Source: Pochonia chlamydosporia 170
Taxonomy: Eukaryota > Ascomycota > Sordariomycetes > Hypocreales > Clavicipitaceae
NCBI RefSeq assembly: GCF_001653235.2
Contig: NC_035796.1
Coordinates: forward strand, 1,364,001-1,428,000
Length of the DNA: 64,000 nucleotides
Direction of reading: 5' to 3'
A model generated the notes under the pieces. That model was not told the origin of the DNA. It worked only from the letters and a program-made list of their open reading frames with translations, and searched no databases. Below, one piece after another: positions 1-11,040 of the stretch; the stretch's first letter is position 1, and each line of letters starts with the position of its first letter. The position numbers and the translations under genes are program-made.

Positions 1-1302
1 ACTTCGTTTTCCCTCATATCCTGTCTGGTCTGGGTTGTTGTCAAGGTTGGTCGTCCTGCATACCACTGGACGGGTCAACTGCCACACTTTTGAGTCCGGA
101 GTAACGCCTGCTCAGCTGCACAGGCCCCGGATCAGGACGGCCTGTAGTTACGGAGTACATGTACGCTGCTCCCGACTGGCGGATAGCCGGGCCAATATGA
201 CTTGGCCAGCTCAGACCAATGCTGCCAGATTCTTCGTTCAACCATGTTGAAGCTTTACGGTATTAATGCAATGCATCTCCAGTCTTGACTTCGTTGGACC
301 CAATAGATGACAGAGCTATATAATCCTACCAAGGACCTAGCACACACCGAACTAGAGTTCAACAGTGATTTGTCGTTTCCTGCGGCATCTTTTCTCAACA
401 CTGATAAGGCCGCCAGCTACAAGGGCACAACACAATGCCGTATACAGTAACAGTCCACAGAGTGTTTCCTTCAATACACCTGATATACGGAGAAGCTGGT
501 GTTGGGATGCAAGCTTGTGATTGACTCCTCCGGGGCCCATGTAGGTGATGGGCAGCACAACAGGTAGCGGCCGCCAAATACTTTACATCGTCAGTCCCGT
601 CACTTCCCATTATCGTGGAGCACAGAGTATTCATTATCGAACCCAACGGGGACTGATAGGCGAACGCACCTCGAAAAAATGGTCCATGCCTGTCGGCTAG
701 AGTGTATGTGACTGATTGAACTACGTATGGGGTGCCAACCCCTTTGTGTAGCGGAGGTCGGTTGTAAGCCCGGATCCTTGATCATCAGAGACTAAAGACT
801 CACATTCCAACACATTCATTGAGGTTTTTACGGACATTTGGGGCAACGTGAGTACGTTCTCGTGCCGACTTGCCCAGTGCACGCAACACAGAGGCTTAAA
901 TGTGTCTGGCCAAGTCGGATTGCTAGGGGACCTGAGAGTATTTGTCACCTTATACGCTTCTGTGCTGGCATCCTGAAATGGTCTCTCCTTTCCTGCTGCA
1001 AAGATGACTGGCTGGTATGCAAACACAGAAAACAAGCGGTTCTAATGCAAAGTTGAATCTATGATGCCGACAAGGTATCAAGTATGGCGAGGAACAGGGC
1101 TGAAGAACTGTTTACTTGTTGCTGGATTCAAAAAGAAGCCCCAGCTCATGCTCTTCTTGATGAAATTACTATATATGCAGTGTACAAGGGGCAGACACAA
1201 CAACGCTGGCCAACAAAGGGAGGCACCTGCTGCTAAATGCCTGCACGTAGCAAAAAGATATATTTATATTGGAGCATCCCCAATGAGCCAAAAAAATATC
1301 TG
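1..1302. other. intergenic, no gene recognised
   Basis: Only short open frames without recognisable protein similarity. One copy of the dispersed motif TACGGAGTAC lies at 149-158. The first 1.3 kb could hold the distal promoter or terminator of a gene outside the window; nothing further can be supported. Confidence 0.5.
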
Positions 1303-1392
1303 TGCCGCAGCGAGGACTCGAACCTCGGTTTCCAGTGACTTGCAATTAATCCAAACCACAAACTGGTGTCCTTACCCCTAGACGACTGCGGC
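1303..1392 (-). tRNA. tRNA-His (GUG anticodon), intron-containing
   Basis: Read on the minus strand: 7-bp acceptor stem GCCGCAG/CTGCGGC with A as discriminator base, D-arm, anticodon stem CCAGT/ACTGG, loop TTGTGGC with anticodon GTG once the intron is removed, and T-arm containing GGTTCGAGTCC. An 18-nt intron sits at plus coordinates 1338-1355, directly 3' of position 37, the standard site for eukaryotic tRNA introns. The mature part is 72 nt, the usual size for fungal tRNA-His before addition of G-1 and CCA. A second copy with an identical mature part lies 59 bp away on the same strand. Confidence 0.93.
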
Positions 1393-1451
1393 TTTCAAAA
1401 GAAAGGATTCTAATTCGCTGTTTCAGAGCTTGAAATGGCGAAAAAATAACG

Positions 1452-1533
1452 TGCCGCAGCGAGGACTCGAACCTCGGTTTCCAGTGCTTCGCTGATCCAC
1501 AAACTGGTGTCCTTACCCCTAGACGACTGCGGC
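1452..1533 (-). tRNA. tRNA-His (GUG anticodon), second copy with a different intron
   Basis: The 72-nt mature part is identical to the copy at 1303-1392 (same acceptor, D, anticodon and T stems). The intron is at the same place but is only 10 nt (plus 1487-1496) and bears no resemblance to the 18-nt intron of the first copy. The two genes form a tandem pair transcribed leftwards. Confidence 0.93.
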
Positions 1534-2273
1534 TTAGTTGTTTGTTGAGCTCGATAATAATTATTAAGAATGTATCCAGATCTGTGTGGAGATGATTTCT
1601 GTGCTCACGTGGCTCTGATTGGTTCAGTTGCCCTCCATGTGGAGTCAGCCAGTAATGAAATTGGACTCATGGAGCTAGGCTAGCATTATTTTGGGAGTGA
1701 GATTGTCTGACATGAGTTGTCAGCGTTGTCTTTAATTATTTATAGCTTCACTCTCAGCTGCTCTGATTGAGGTGTACTATTATTGTATTGTATCACCATC
1801 ACATCTTGCATCGCGTTTCCTCATGATATTCTGCTTATGGGGTGGCCTTCATTCCGCACCAATTTCCCTGATCTTCAGATCTCCCCGCACTCACTCACAT
1901 GCCTGCTCTCATGGAGAATACTCATCTCCCATCCATTCCGCACAACCGTTGCATCCGAGCCGAATAGGAAAGCAATGCGCATACACTTAAGATGAGCTGT
2001 TGAAAACCCGCGGCGCAGTACCGCGTACATTTGCAGTAATCATCCCACATCCACGGAAACCGTTCCGGAAGATGGAGGTGTTCCCACTGAAACGTCAACA
2101 TGCCTCGGTCTCTCCAGACGCCACTTTATCGATGTGCGGAACCACTCCGCCTTATTGCTCGTGACTGTCGACTTACTTATACTATCTTGGTAGCTGACAC
2201 CATTGCTCTTTTACACATATTGAACGTTTATCTCAGTGTGCATTTCGCTGAAACTTGACGGCTTGACTTGACC
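1534..2273. other. intergenic between tRNA pair and acyl-CoA dehydrogenase gene
   Basis: No coding signal. Presumably contains the promoter and 5' leader of the gene starting at 2274; no confident TATA box or operator seen. Confidence 0.4.
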
Positions 2274-4298
2274 ATGGAGTCTTCAGGGGCAGATAAGGGT
2301 TTCTTTCAGAAGGCGCCAGTTCTGAAGAACCAGTTTCATGATGATGCCTCGTTCCAGAGGTGCTTCAGGCGTAAGTCTCTCCGTTGCTGCTGACATGTTT
2401 GGCGTATGCTGACCTGAATTCATGTAGTGTTTCTTTCTGCGGATGTAGTGTCCAAGGCAGAGGGTGAAGTATCGTCGTTTGGACAAGATGTCATTTCTGA
2501 TCAGATCTTTACGTGGATTACTGATTCGGAACATAATAAGCCGTATCTCAAAGGCTCAGGGAGAGATGCCTTTGGGAAATGGAAGGGCGAGCTGATAACG
2601 GGTGAGGGATGGCGGAATTTGCAAGACTTTGGGCTCTCAAAGGGGTATGTTCTCTTTCTCACCATATCCAGATCTCTCTTTCAACATGCTGATGCAAACT
2701 ATAGAATGGTAGCAACTGGATATGACACCCCATATGGCGCATTCTCCCGGCCCCTACAGTTCCTCCGCACCCACCTCTGGGTAGGATCCTGCGCAAACGT
2801 AGGTTGCCCATCCGCCATGCAAGACGGCGCAGCGTGTCTCCTTCGTCGCCACCTCACTCACCCAAAACTCTCTGCAGCTCTATCCTCAGAAGAGAAGAAG
2901 GTCTTTGAGAATGCCTACAGACGACTTACATCTCGTGATCCCGGATATGCCTGGACGAGTGGACAGTGGATGACGGAACGAACAGGCGGGAGCGACGTTT
3001 CCCTCACCGAAACTGTCGCGACATATCAGCCTGAGGGAGCCAAGGGATTCGCCTCTAAACAGGATCAGATTCCTCTGGGGCCATGGTCCATCAACGGATT
3101 CAAGTGGTTTTCTAGTGCTACCGATTCCGAAATGTCCGTCCTGCTCGCTCGAACTGCCGCCGGCGGATTATCAACCTTTCTCGCTCCCATGCGGAAGCAC
3201 GATCCGCAAGCCACGACACTAACAGGCGAGCCCAAGGACGACGGCCGCACGCTCAACGGTGTCCGCATCCAGCGCCTCAAGAATAAATTCGGCACACAGT
3301 CCCTCCCCACTGCGGAACTTGTCCTCGAGCACATGCGCGGCTGGAAGATTGGCCAAGAAGGAAGGGGTATCCACGAAATCAGCACCATCCTCACACTCAC
3401 GCGAGTTCACTCTGCAGTCGCAGCAGTAGGCGGCGTAGGTCGCGGTCTAGGAATTGCGCGAGCATACGCCCTCGTACGAGAAGTCGGTGCCGGCAACAGA
3501 AAGAGAATGAGGCTCGTCGACAGCCCCCTTCACATGAGGACCCTGGCCAAGATGTCAGCAGAGTACCACGGCCTCATGCTCGTCACCTTTTACACGTCCT
3601 ACATCCTCGGCGTGTCAGAGCACGCGCTGGACACGAAGCCCTCGTCGGCACTAGACGTCCTCACACCGCAGAAGAAGCTGGTCGAGCCGCTGCTCCGTAT
3701 CATGACGCAGCTCGCCAAGGCGTACGTGTGCAAACCGTCCGTGGCACTGCTATTTTCGTGCATGGAATCCCTCGGCGGGGTGGGCTACCTCGTCAACGAG
3801 GAGCAGGAATATCTGAACATTTCGCGCATATACAGGGATACGTGCGTGCTGCCCATCTGGGAGGGCACGACGGATGTGCTGTGCACGGATTTGATACGGG
3901 CTATGAAGCATGTGCGCGGAGGGGCGGAATCTCTGTCCGCGTTGGATGAGGTTATTCGTAAGGCGTGGGAGTTTCGGGGCAAGATTGGAAGACCGACTGG
4001 TTGGAAACCAGTTGAGAAATGGGAGGTGTTGAGGAGGAAGATTGAGAAGACGGAGCAGGCGGACTTGATGGGCGAGGCGAGGGAGGTTGTGTGGCTGCTT
4101 GGTGACATCATTACTTCGCTGTTGTCGTATGTCGATGCTGGTACGGATGGGAGTGTAGTTGCGAAGGAGGTGTTTACGCGGTTTGTGGAAGACAAGTTTG
4201 GGGTGGAGAGGAGGGTGAGGGCAAATACAGAGGAGGAGTTGAAGAAGGATTTGGAGATTGTGTATGGCGAGACGAGAGGCATGGCTGCCAAGTTGTAA
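2274..4298 (+). CDS. AidB-like acyl-CoA dehydrogenase
   Basis: Three exons: 2274-2370, 2428-2644, 2705-4298 (introns 57 and 60 bp, GTAAGT/TAG and GTATGT/TAG), giving 635 residues. The N-terminus MESSGADKGFFQ followed by APVLKNQF and the block MVATGYDTPYGAF (from about residue 106) are typical of the fungal relatives of E. coli AidB. A flavin acyl-CoA dehydrogenase signature TERTGGSDV occurs near residue 195 and IWEGTTDVL near 488, in the C-terminal helical domain. The family binds FAD and may oxidise acyl-CoA or act in alkylation response; the substrate here is unknown. The second intron is 60 bp and stop-free in frame, so a naive single-frame reading would wrongly include 20 residues. The start is the first ATG giving the conserved N-terminus. 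No peroxisomal or mitochondrial signal is evident. Confidence 0.88.
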
Positions 4299-4425
4299 CT
4301 TGTTCTCATGAAGTTGTATGGATATAAGCGGTGCATACTGAGCATCCTATGACTAAGAAATTATGAAACTAAGCGTGAAAATATATATCCCAACCTGGCC
4401 AGCAGGTCGATTGGTATGGTATAAA

Positions 4426-4911
4426 TCAGCCACGGAAACTGCCACACGTTCCCTTCAACCCCTGCGCCTTCAGCTTCAATGGTCTGCAGTTGCCGTCCCT
4501 CTTGGCACTGGTAAAGATCATGTTCCCGGTATTCGTGGGACATACTTTGAATTCTGAAGAACCATTGACCACGACCAAGACATTTCCGCCGCTCTGCTGG
4601 ATAGCCCAGGCATCATTGCTCGGAATAGGATCGAGGCACTGAAACACGCTATCGGGGTTGACGAAGCATGCGTTGTTGAAGGCGTCCCAGAGAATCTTGT
4701 TGGGATCAGAAAGATTAATGCAGTACCAGCCGGTGGGAAAAGAACCGCCCAGGTATGTGTAGCCGATTCCGCTGTCCTGCTGGACGATTTGGCCGGTGGA
4801 TGAATCATGTAAAGTGAAGCAGCATGTGCCAGGCGGGACGTATTGCCGCGGGACAGAGAGGGACCTCGCTGCTGGGAGAAGAGTGAGTGTAAGAAAGCTT
4901 AAGAGCAACAT
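4426..4911 (-). CDS. small secreted eight-cysteine protein
   Basis: A 161-residue product starting at MLLLSFLTLTLLPAARS, a clear signal peptide (hydrophobic core, small residues before the predicted cut near residues 15-19). The mature part has eight cysteines: an adjacent pair near the N-terminus and six spaced singles, with no membrane segment and no domain I recognise. Eight cysteines would allow four disulfides, typical of small apoplastic or cell-surface proteins of fungi. An upstream in-frame ATG at 5022 would add 37 residues, but that stretch contains a GTAAGT donor and probably belongs to a leader intron, so the internal ATG is preferred. Effector-like function is only a possibility. 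It converges on the acyl-CoA dehydrogenase gene, 127 bp away. Confidence 0.68.
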   Translation of the reverse strand: MLLLSFLTLTLLPAARSLSVPRQYVPPGTCCFTLHDSSTGQIVQQDSGIGYTYLGGSFPTGWYCINLSDPNKILWDAFNNACFVNPDSVFQCLDPIPSNDAWAIQQSGGNVLVVVNGSSEFKVCPTNTGNMIFTSAKRDGNCRPLKLKAQGLKGTCGSFRG

Positions 4912-6769
4912 TGTGGTAGTAATTATCGATATGATAACAATGTGGAAGATTGTTTGAGTGACTTGGACGCACCAAAATCCAAGTAAACAAAGGGAACTTA
5001 CAGCCTTTTTGTAAGACATCATTGACCCATCGTCTCACACAAAGGCCAATGGATCAATTATCGATATCCATGCAGCTCCCATCACCAACATGCATCACTT
5101 CCGAAATCGACTCACCCGTCAAATGCTGTTGGTCAAGTCGAGCTTCCCATCGAGGTGAAACGTGCATTCGGTCATACCCAAAAGGGCAACGAGCTACTTC
5201 ATCCACATCTGACTCAGTACTGGCCAATGTTCCTGCAGGTCATCCTACGGGGCTTGAAGTCTTAAGCGCCCGATGGTGATGTGCCTGTGATGTTGGCTGC
5301 AGGTGATGAAATGAGGGCGAGTTCGGTGACGGTGAATGGGCGGGAGATAGAGGACGCTACCGGTAGTTTGGAAAGGAGAGACGGTGCGTGACGACCAGAG
5401 GGAGCGGTGTAAGTGGTTGTGGTGATGGCTCATGGGCGAGCCATTGGACTCGACCGGACGGCGTGATTGTACCTGGGAGGCTTCGACCAACAGAGTGATG
5501 CGATTGAGTTGTGGTGCGGGCGAGGCAAATGGACGGCACTTGTGGAGAGGCACATCTTGATGCTAATAGGCTGCGTGATGTGATGGTGTCTCGGGCAAGC
5601 AGCTGGGGGATTGAGTTTGTCATGCTAGTGGCTTGTAAGTTTGTCTGCAGGTGGAAATAACTTGAACCAACGGACCAACTTGAGTCTTTGCTGAAGGAAG
5701 ATGTGAGAGTATCAATGTGCTGCTGTACTCCGCACAAGGAGGCGTCAAGTTGTCTCCAGACATCGATGAAGGAGTACGAAGTACAGACATGGAGTAACGA
5801 TGGCACAGCAGTGCGGTCAGATCAGAGATTAGGCAGGCGTCCGATGTTCCACAGGAAGGTGCATCTGTGGTCTGGTCTGTGCGGAGAAAGAGCAACTTGA
5901 CTTCTCAATTCTTCACTTCGTCACATCACATCATGCCATGCGCTGCACGTAGCCGTGTCAGTACAACTGACCCATGACGTGGAAGCGTGTCAAAATCATT
6001 GCCCGTTTCCCTCATTTCCATGTCAATATTCAATTGCTACATGATTATCACTGCTGCCTCTCATCCGTACTCCATTCTTGAAGAGCCAAAATCTGGTCGA
6101 TCCACCCACACTAAATAAAAACTCCAGCATTTCGTCACTCGCCGCTGCTTGCCGTCGTGCAGTCACCCCGCCATGATGATGCCTCCTCTTATCTTGACTG
6201 GCTCTTTTCTCACCTGCTCCCAAACCTTTGGCTGACGCCCCGTCTCCAGCACGAGCTCGACTGACTTTTCCGCCCCTGACACCTCGAAGTTTTGGTGAGC
6301 TTTGGCAGCCCTGCACGGTAAGCTGACTCTTACGAGACGCTATTGTTTGTGAAGTGCTCCGTCTGTTCCCAAGTGTTGCAGCATATGCACATAGGACAAG
6401 GCCAGTCGTGAATTTACAAGCCCCCGCTGCCGAAGCTACCTTGTCTGATCTGACGCATCCAGGACTTTTTGTGCTACTCCATACCAAGCTCTGCCACTGT
6501 CCACCTAATCGGAGGAACCCGCGGCGGATACTTTACCGGAAAGGACAAGAGAAACCTCAAGTCCTCATTCGGAAACTGCTGTGTCGGTGACGACGGTGAC
6601 AACCGAGACACGCTGCTACCATTTAATTGGATCGATCTGCTGCTCGACTTCTGTCACATTTCTCTTTCAGCCTCGTACATTGCGGCTATTCATTGTGCCA
6701 ATCTCCAGTCAAGATCTATGCACGCAACGATTCTGCACCCGGCCACTCACAGTCCCCTTCGCCCCCAAA
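4912..6769. other. intergenic, leader of adenosine deaminase gene
   Basis: About 1.9 kb without a recognisable gene. The last 190 bp before 6770 are open in the frame of the downstream gene but contain no in-frame ATG, so they are read as 5' leader. Open frames on either strand at 5245-5806 and 6023-6487 have low-complexity or random-looking products and no family resemblance. Confidence 0.45.
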
Positions 6770-8574
6770 ATGGCAATGCCAAATGATGTGTGGGAGGAGG
6801 TCTCCCAGGATATTCCCTCGGCGTCTGATCCCTTTATTCAGAAGTACATGGCTGGCCGTGAGCATCTTATCAATCAGGAAAAGACGACACGTTCAGACGC
6901 TTCCTTCCGCAAATCTCTTTCTCCAATCGCCAAAAGAGCCTGCACCATTGTCGACCGAATCCGCAGTCATGAGAAAAAGACTGTCTGGACTCCGGATGTT
7001 GAGGAGGACATGGCTCAGAGCTCCCACCAGAGCATCTTTCCCGGAATGATGTTCATGCTCGCTAAGGACCGTATGGAGAGCACTAACCTGTGGAAGATTG
7101 TCAGGAGAATGCCCAAGGGCTGTCTCTTACACTCTCACATGGATGCAATGGTCAGCTTTGACTATATCCTTGACGTGCTGCTCAAGACCCCTGGAATGCA
7201 CCTGTCAAGCGACAGGCCGCTCAACAGTAAAGTGGCCCTGGAAAGTGCTGCCGTAAATTTCCGGTATAAGGCAAAGGAGAGAACCGAAGGCTCTCTTTGG
7301 GAAGGGTCTTATAAGCCCGAAACCTTCATTCTGCTCACCAAGGCTGCTGACGAATTCCCCGATGATGGCCGTCAGGGCTTCCTTCGATGGCTGAAAAGCC
7401 GCTGTACATTATCAACGACCGACAGCCACGAGCAACATCATGGTATCGACGCAATCTGGCGAAAGTTTGCAAAATGCTTCGTCGTCGTCGCCACTATTAT
7501 TCACTACGAGCCCATATTCCGTGCATTCCTGCAACACCTGATGAGCCAGTTGAAATCGGATGGAGTCAACTGGGTTGAGCTGAGGTATGTATCAGGAGCC
7601 ATCGCGTTTGGGCATTTTGATGTTGACAATTTCATTCTAGGTTTACCTGGCCACTTAACTATTGCCGTGATCGGCAGGAAGAACCCGAGGACAATTACAG
7701 CCACCTGTTCCGCGTCATTGAAGAAGAGGTTGCCAAGTTCAAAGCCTCTCCGGAAGGTGAAGGCTTCTGGGGGCTGACCATTATTTGGACGACGCTGCGT
7801 AGTGTCGATACGAGATCAATGATTGAGAACATGGACCACTGCATCACGACAAAAATGGAGTTCCCCCACCTCATCGCGGGATATGACTTGGTTGGACCCG
7901 AGGACCTTGGGAAGCCGCTGGTGGACGTGGTACCGGAGCTGTTTTGGTTCCGAAAGCAGTGCTCCCAGGAAGAAGTCAATATTCCGTTCTTTTTCCACGC
8001 CGGTGAAACACTTGGTGATGGAAACAGCACTGATTCAAACTTATTCGATGCCATCCTACTCGGGACAAGACGTATTGGCCATGCTTACAGCTTATACAAG
8101 CATCCGTTGCTCATCAACATGGTCAAGGACAAGCGCATTCTGGTTGAGTCGTGCCCCATTTCAAACGAAGTCCTTCGACTATGTGGTTCTGTTCTAGCAC
8201 ATCCACTGCCCGCATTGCTAGCCCGTGGTGTTGCATGCTGCCTCTGCAATGATGATCCAGCCATGCTTGGCCAGGATACCGCTGGCATGTCTCATGATTT
8301 CTGGCAGGCTCTCCAGGGTTGGGATAATCTCGGACTCGCGGGCTTGGGAAGCTTGGCCGAGAACAGTGTCAGGTGGGCAGCTTTTGAAGACCAAGACGCT
8401 ACGGCGTGGGCAAATGATATCCGTCAAGCCAGCTTAGGCAGTGGTATCAAGGCACAGAGGTTGAAAGAATGGCAAATTCAATGGGAGGAGTTTTGTCTAT
8501 GGATTGTGACCGAGTTCGGTGAAGAGTTCGACCCAGAGAGGGAGACGATGAATGAGACTGCTGCTGAGGCATAA
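6770..8574 (+). CDS. ADGF/ADA2-type adenosine deaminase
   Basis: Two exons, 6770-7584 and 7641-8574 (56-bp intron GTATGT/CTAG), 582 residues. Deaminates adenosine (or a related purine nucleoside) to inosine; zinc metalloenzyme of the amidohydrolase fold. Visible active-site elements: HSHMD with metal ligands H121 and H123, HAGE with catalytic Glu394, GHA with H419, and the pair D476-D477 in CNDDPAM. The long N-terminal segment and total length fit the adenosine-deaminase-related growth factor group rather than the approximately 350-residue classical ADA. Unlike secreted animal ADA2, the N-terminus (MAMPNDVWEE) has no signal peptide, so it is probably intracellular. The ATG at 6770 is the first in frame. 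Confidence 0.88.
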
Positions 8575-9874
8575 ATCATACAGTTTACATCGAGGAGGGA
8601 AATGTGCTTGCATAATTCTGCATAAAAATGTGCTTGTATTGGGCTGACGTATGCGGCGTTGGGGACGGGAATCACAACTGGAGAGATATTGCTTCAACGC
8701 AAGGCCGTTCCTACAGGAGCTGAAAGCATGGGTCACGGTGGACGACGAAATGCATGTTGGTCCAACATTGGAGAGCTGAGGAGCTGAGGCTTTCAACATC
8801 AGCGCTGCGGCTAAATATAGAAATGGGCTGGTCGTGTTGAAAATTGGAGCTGAGATGAACTACATGAGCAAAATACAGCACCTCAGACTTGTTCAAGTTT
8901 TACAACAGAAGCTGAAGGAGCCCGCCGCCGAGGTACACCAACCACCAGCAAGAGTTGAGACCCATTGCGCGGTTCCAGCCCGGAAGTCGAGCCGTGAGTT
9001 TAAGTGCTGACAGCAGATGCGACGTTGACAACCGCTTTTTTGCGACAGCCGAACGATCCATAATTGTAGATAAAAGATGCCCCTTTGGGTAATGGAAGGA
9101 ACCTTAACGCATGGCCAGGCACACTCTTGGTTACATTTTAACAGCATGCCGGCACAGACGTGCATTAATAACGTTGAACGATGACAATATGCGTGGAGAG
9201 GCGAACCAGCAATGCTGCATCGCAAGCGCCGCTGGTGCACGCGACAGCTACAGCGCTTCGCCAACTAAGGATGAGTTCCATGACGTACGAGGCGGGCTAA
9301 AGCCATTGAGGGTTGTATCTTCACCATTGGGAATTTAACTATATAAAAGAAGAAAAGAGTCGCCTATTTACTCTTGTTTTTCGGATGTCACCGCCTCCAT
9401 GTTGCTGCGCGGGATATCAATCATTCTACCGAGAATCGAAACAAATGCGGAAGGAGCAATCGCCCACTGCTGTCAATGCCGTCCACCTCGTAGGATCCTT
9501 GTCCTGCTCCTGACTGGTGCTTCACCTGCACCTTCCCCCGTTTCCTTGATTGAGCAGGAGCGTCCTGCAAAAGGGGGAACAAAAAAAAACACCGAAGTAA
9601 AAATAAAATTGGGGTATTTGTCACTGTTAATTCCAAAAAACCAATGTCAAGTCGAAAAGAAAAGCAAAAAAGAGTCCCGAGATTGAACGCCGTCGCCAGA
9701 TGCCATCGATGCTACCCAGTTTGTTGCTTGTCGCTTGTTGCCATTTTTTTTTTGTCCCCCAAAATATACCCAAACAGCCTCGACTCGCAAGGTCTGTCTT
9801 CCTTGCTCACCGTTTCACAACTGGACCAGAATTATGCGGACCAGACTCGTGCCCTGCAATATTTGGCGCTCCCG
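8575..9874. other. intergenic, convergent gene ends
   Basis: About 1.3 kb between the 3' ends of the adenosine deaminase and NmrA-like genes. Several A or T tracts; no coding signal or RNA gene recognised. Confidence 0.45.
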
Positions 9875-11040
9875 TCATAATGATTGCCAGACATTTGTGA
9901 ACCACCGTAACAAGGTCATGGGCTGCACATCACCCTGGCCGTTCTTTTCCAAGGCATCGTTGAGTGATGCCCTTGAGAAATCATAGCGCCCATTCGTTGT
10001 GGCAATCAATCGCTGGTAATACGCGACCTTGTCACCGTCTCCAGCTTGACCAAAGTAAGTTAAAAAGGCCTGGAGTTCTGAGCCCTGCCGCATGTGATGA
10101 TCAAACGCCACTGACCAGGCACAGTTAGCATTCGGTACCGAAAAAAAAGCCAAAAAAAAGGAACAATAAAAAAACCGCACAGAACGCGGAAGGGATTCGC
10201 CATTCCGGCCAAGGATATGGACACAACATTGAAGTCACAAGGACAAGGCAGGGAGGGCAGGCACCTTACCGTTGCTGACGCGACTGCACGTTCCAACTAC
10301 GTCTCGAACAGACATTCTATCCCCCCGCATGGTGAATTCGTGAGGCCAATTTCGTGGACCCAAATCAATGGCTGCTACGATGAACCGCACTACATCGTAG
10401 ACCGAGGTCAAGCACACCCGTACCGTATGTCCTTTAGAGTTGTCCGCCGCATATTCTGCCGTTGCATGGTTGATGTCGAGGAGGTAGTCTCCCGCGCCAG
10501 AGACTCCGCTCCTGTATCCAATGTTGAGGTACCCCAACCCGTAGGGATGAAATCGCTCCATGAATATGCCACACGCAAAGACGGTGTATCTCATGCGAGA
10601 TGAGTTCTCCCATTGCTTCAGTAGGGCAATTGCCTGACTCGACCCGCGGTCCAATGGGTCGTTGTGCGATGGCCGGCGACTCAGACTGCCCTCAAATTCT
10701 GACGGTACGAAGACGCGGACGCGGGCACGTCCGGCGGCGTTGATGAGGCTGAGCTGCTCCGTTCCCGATATGGTCGATATGGCCAGATCCACGCCTTGAA
10801 GAGCAAAGGTCAAGCTGTCGTGGTCGCCGTAGTCAACAACATGGAGTTGGACGTCGAGCTGGCCGAATTCGGGTCTTGCCTGCGTCACATTAACATCGTA
10901 GCCCAGGCGCCTGGCATGAAATTGGGCGAACCAACAGATCTTGATAAAACCACGACATTGTAAGCGTTGGCTGCCTGTGCCAGCTGCAGCGCCAGCAGGA
11001 ATCCGAGTCCACCTCCACCTGCGACGGCAATGCGCATCAT
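9875..11040 (-). CDS. NmrA-like / isoflavone-reductase-type NAD(P)-binding protein
   Basis: Three exons on the minus strand: 10936-11040, 10270-10879, 9875-10110 (introns 56 and 159 bp), 316 residues. The N-terminus MMRIAVAGGGGLG carries the glycine-rich dinucleotide-binding loop of a Rossmann fold, followed by VVVLSRS and, across the first splice, a block ending HVVDYGDHDSL, as in fungal NmrA-like proteins. Later conserved pieces are FVPSEFEG and a C-terminal TTNGRYDFS. Family members are atypical short-chain dehydrogenases acting as redox sensors or as reductases; the substrate cannot be told. The second intron is long for this window and pyrimidine-rich, with runs of T. The start is the ATG pair at 11040/11037; an upstream in-frame ATG at 11073 would add 11 residues. 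Confidence 0.85.
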
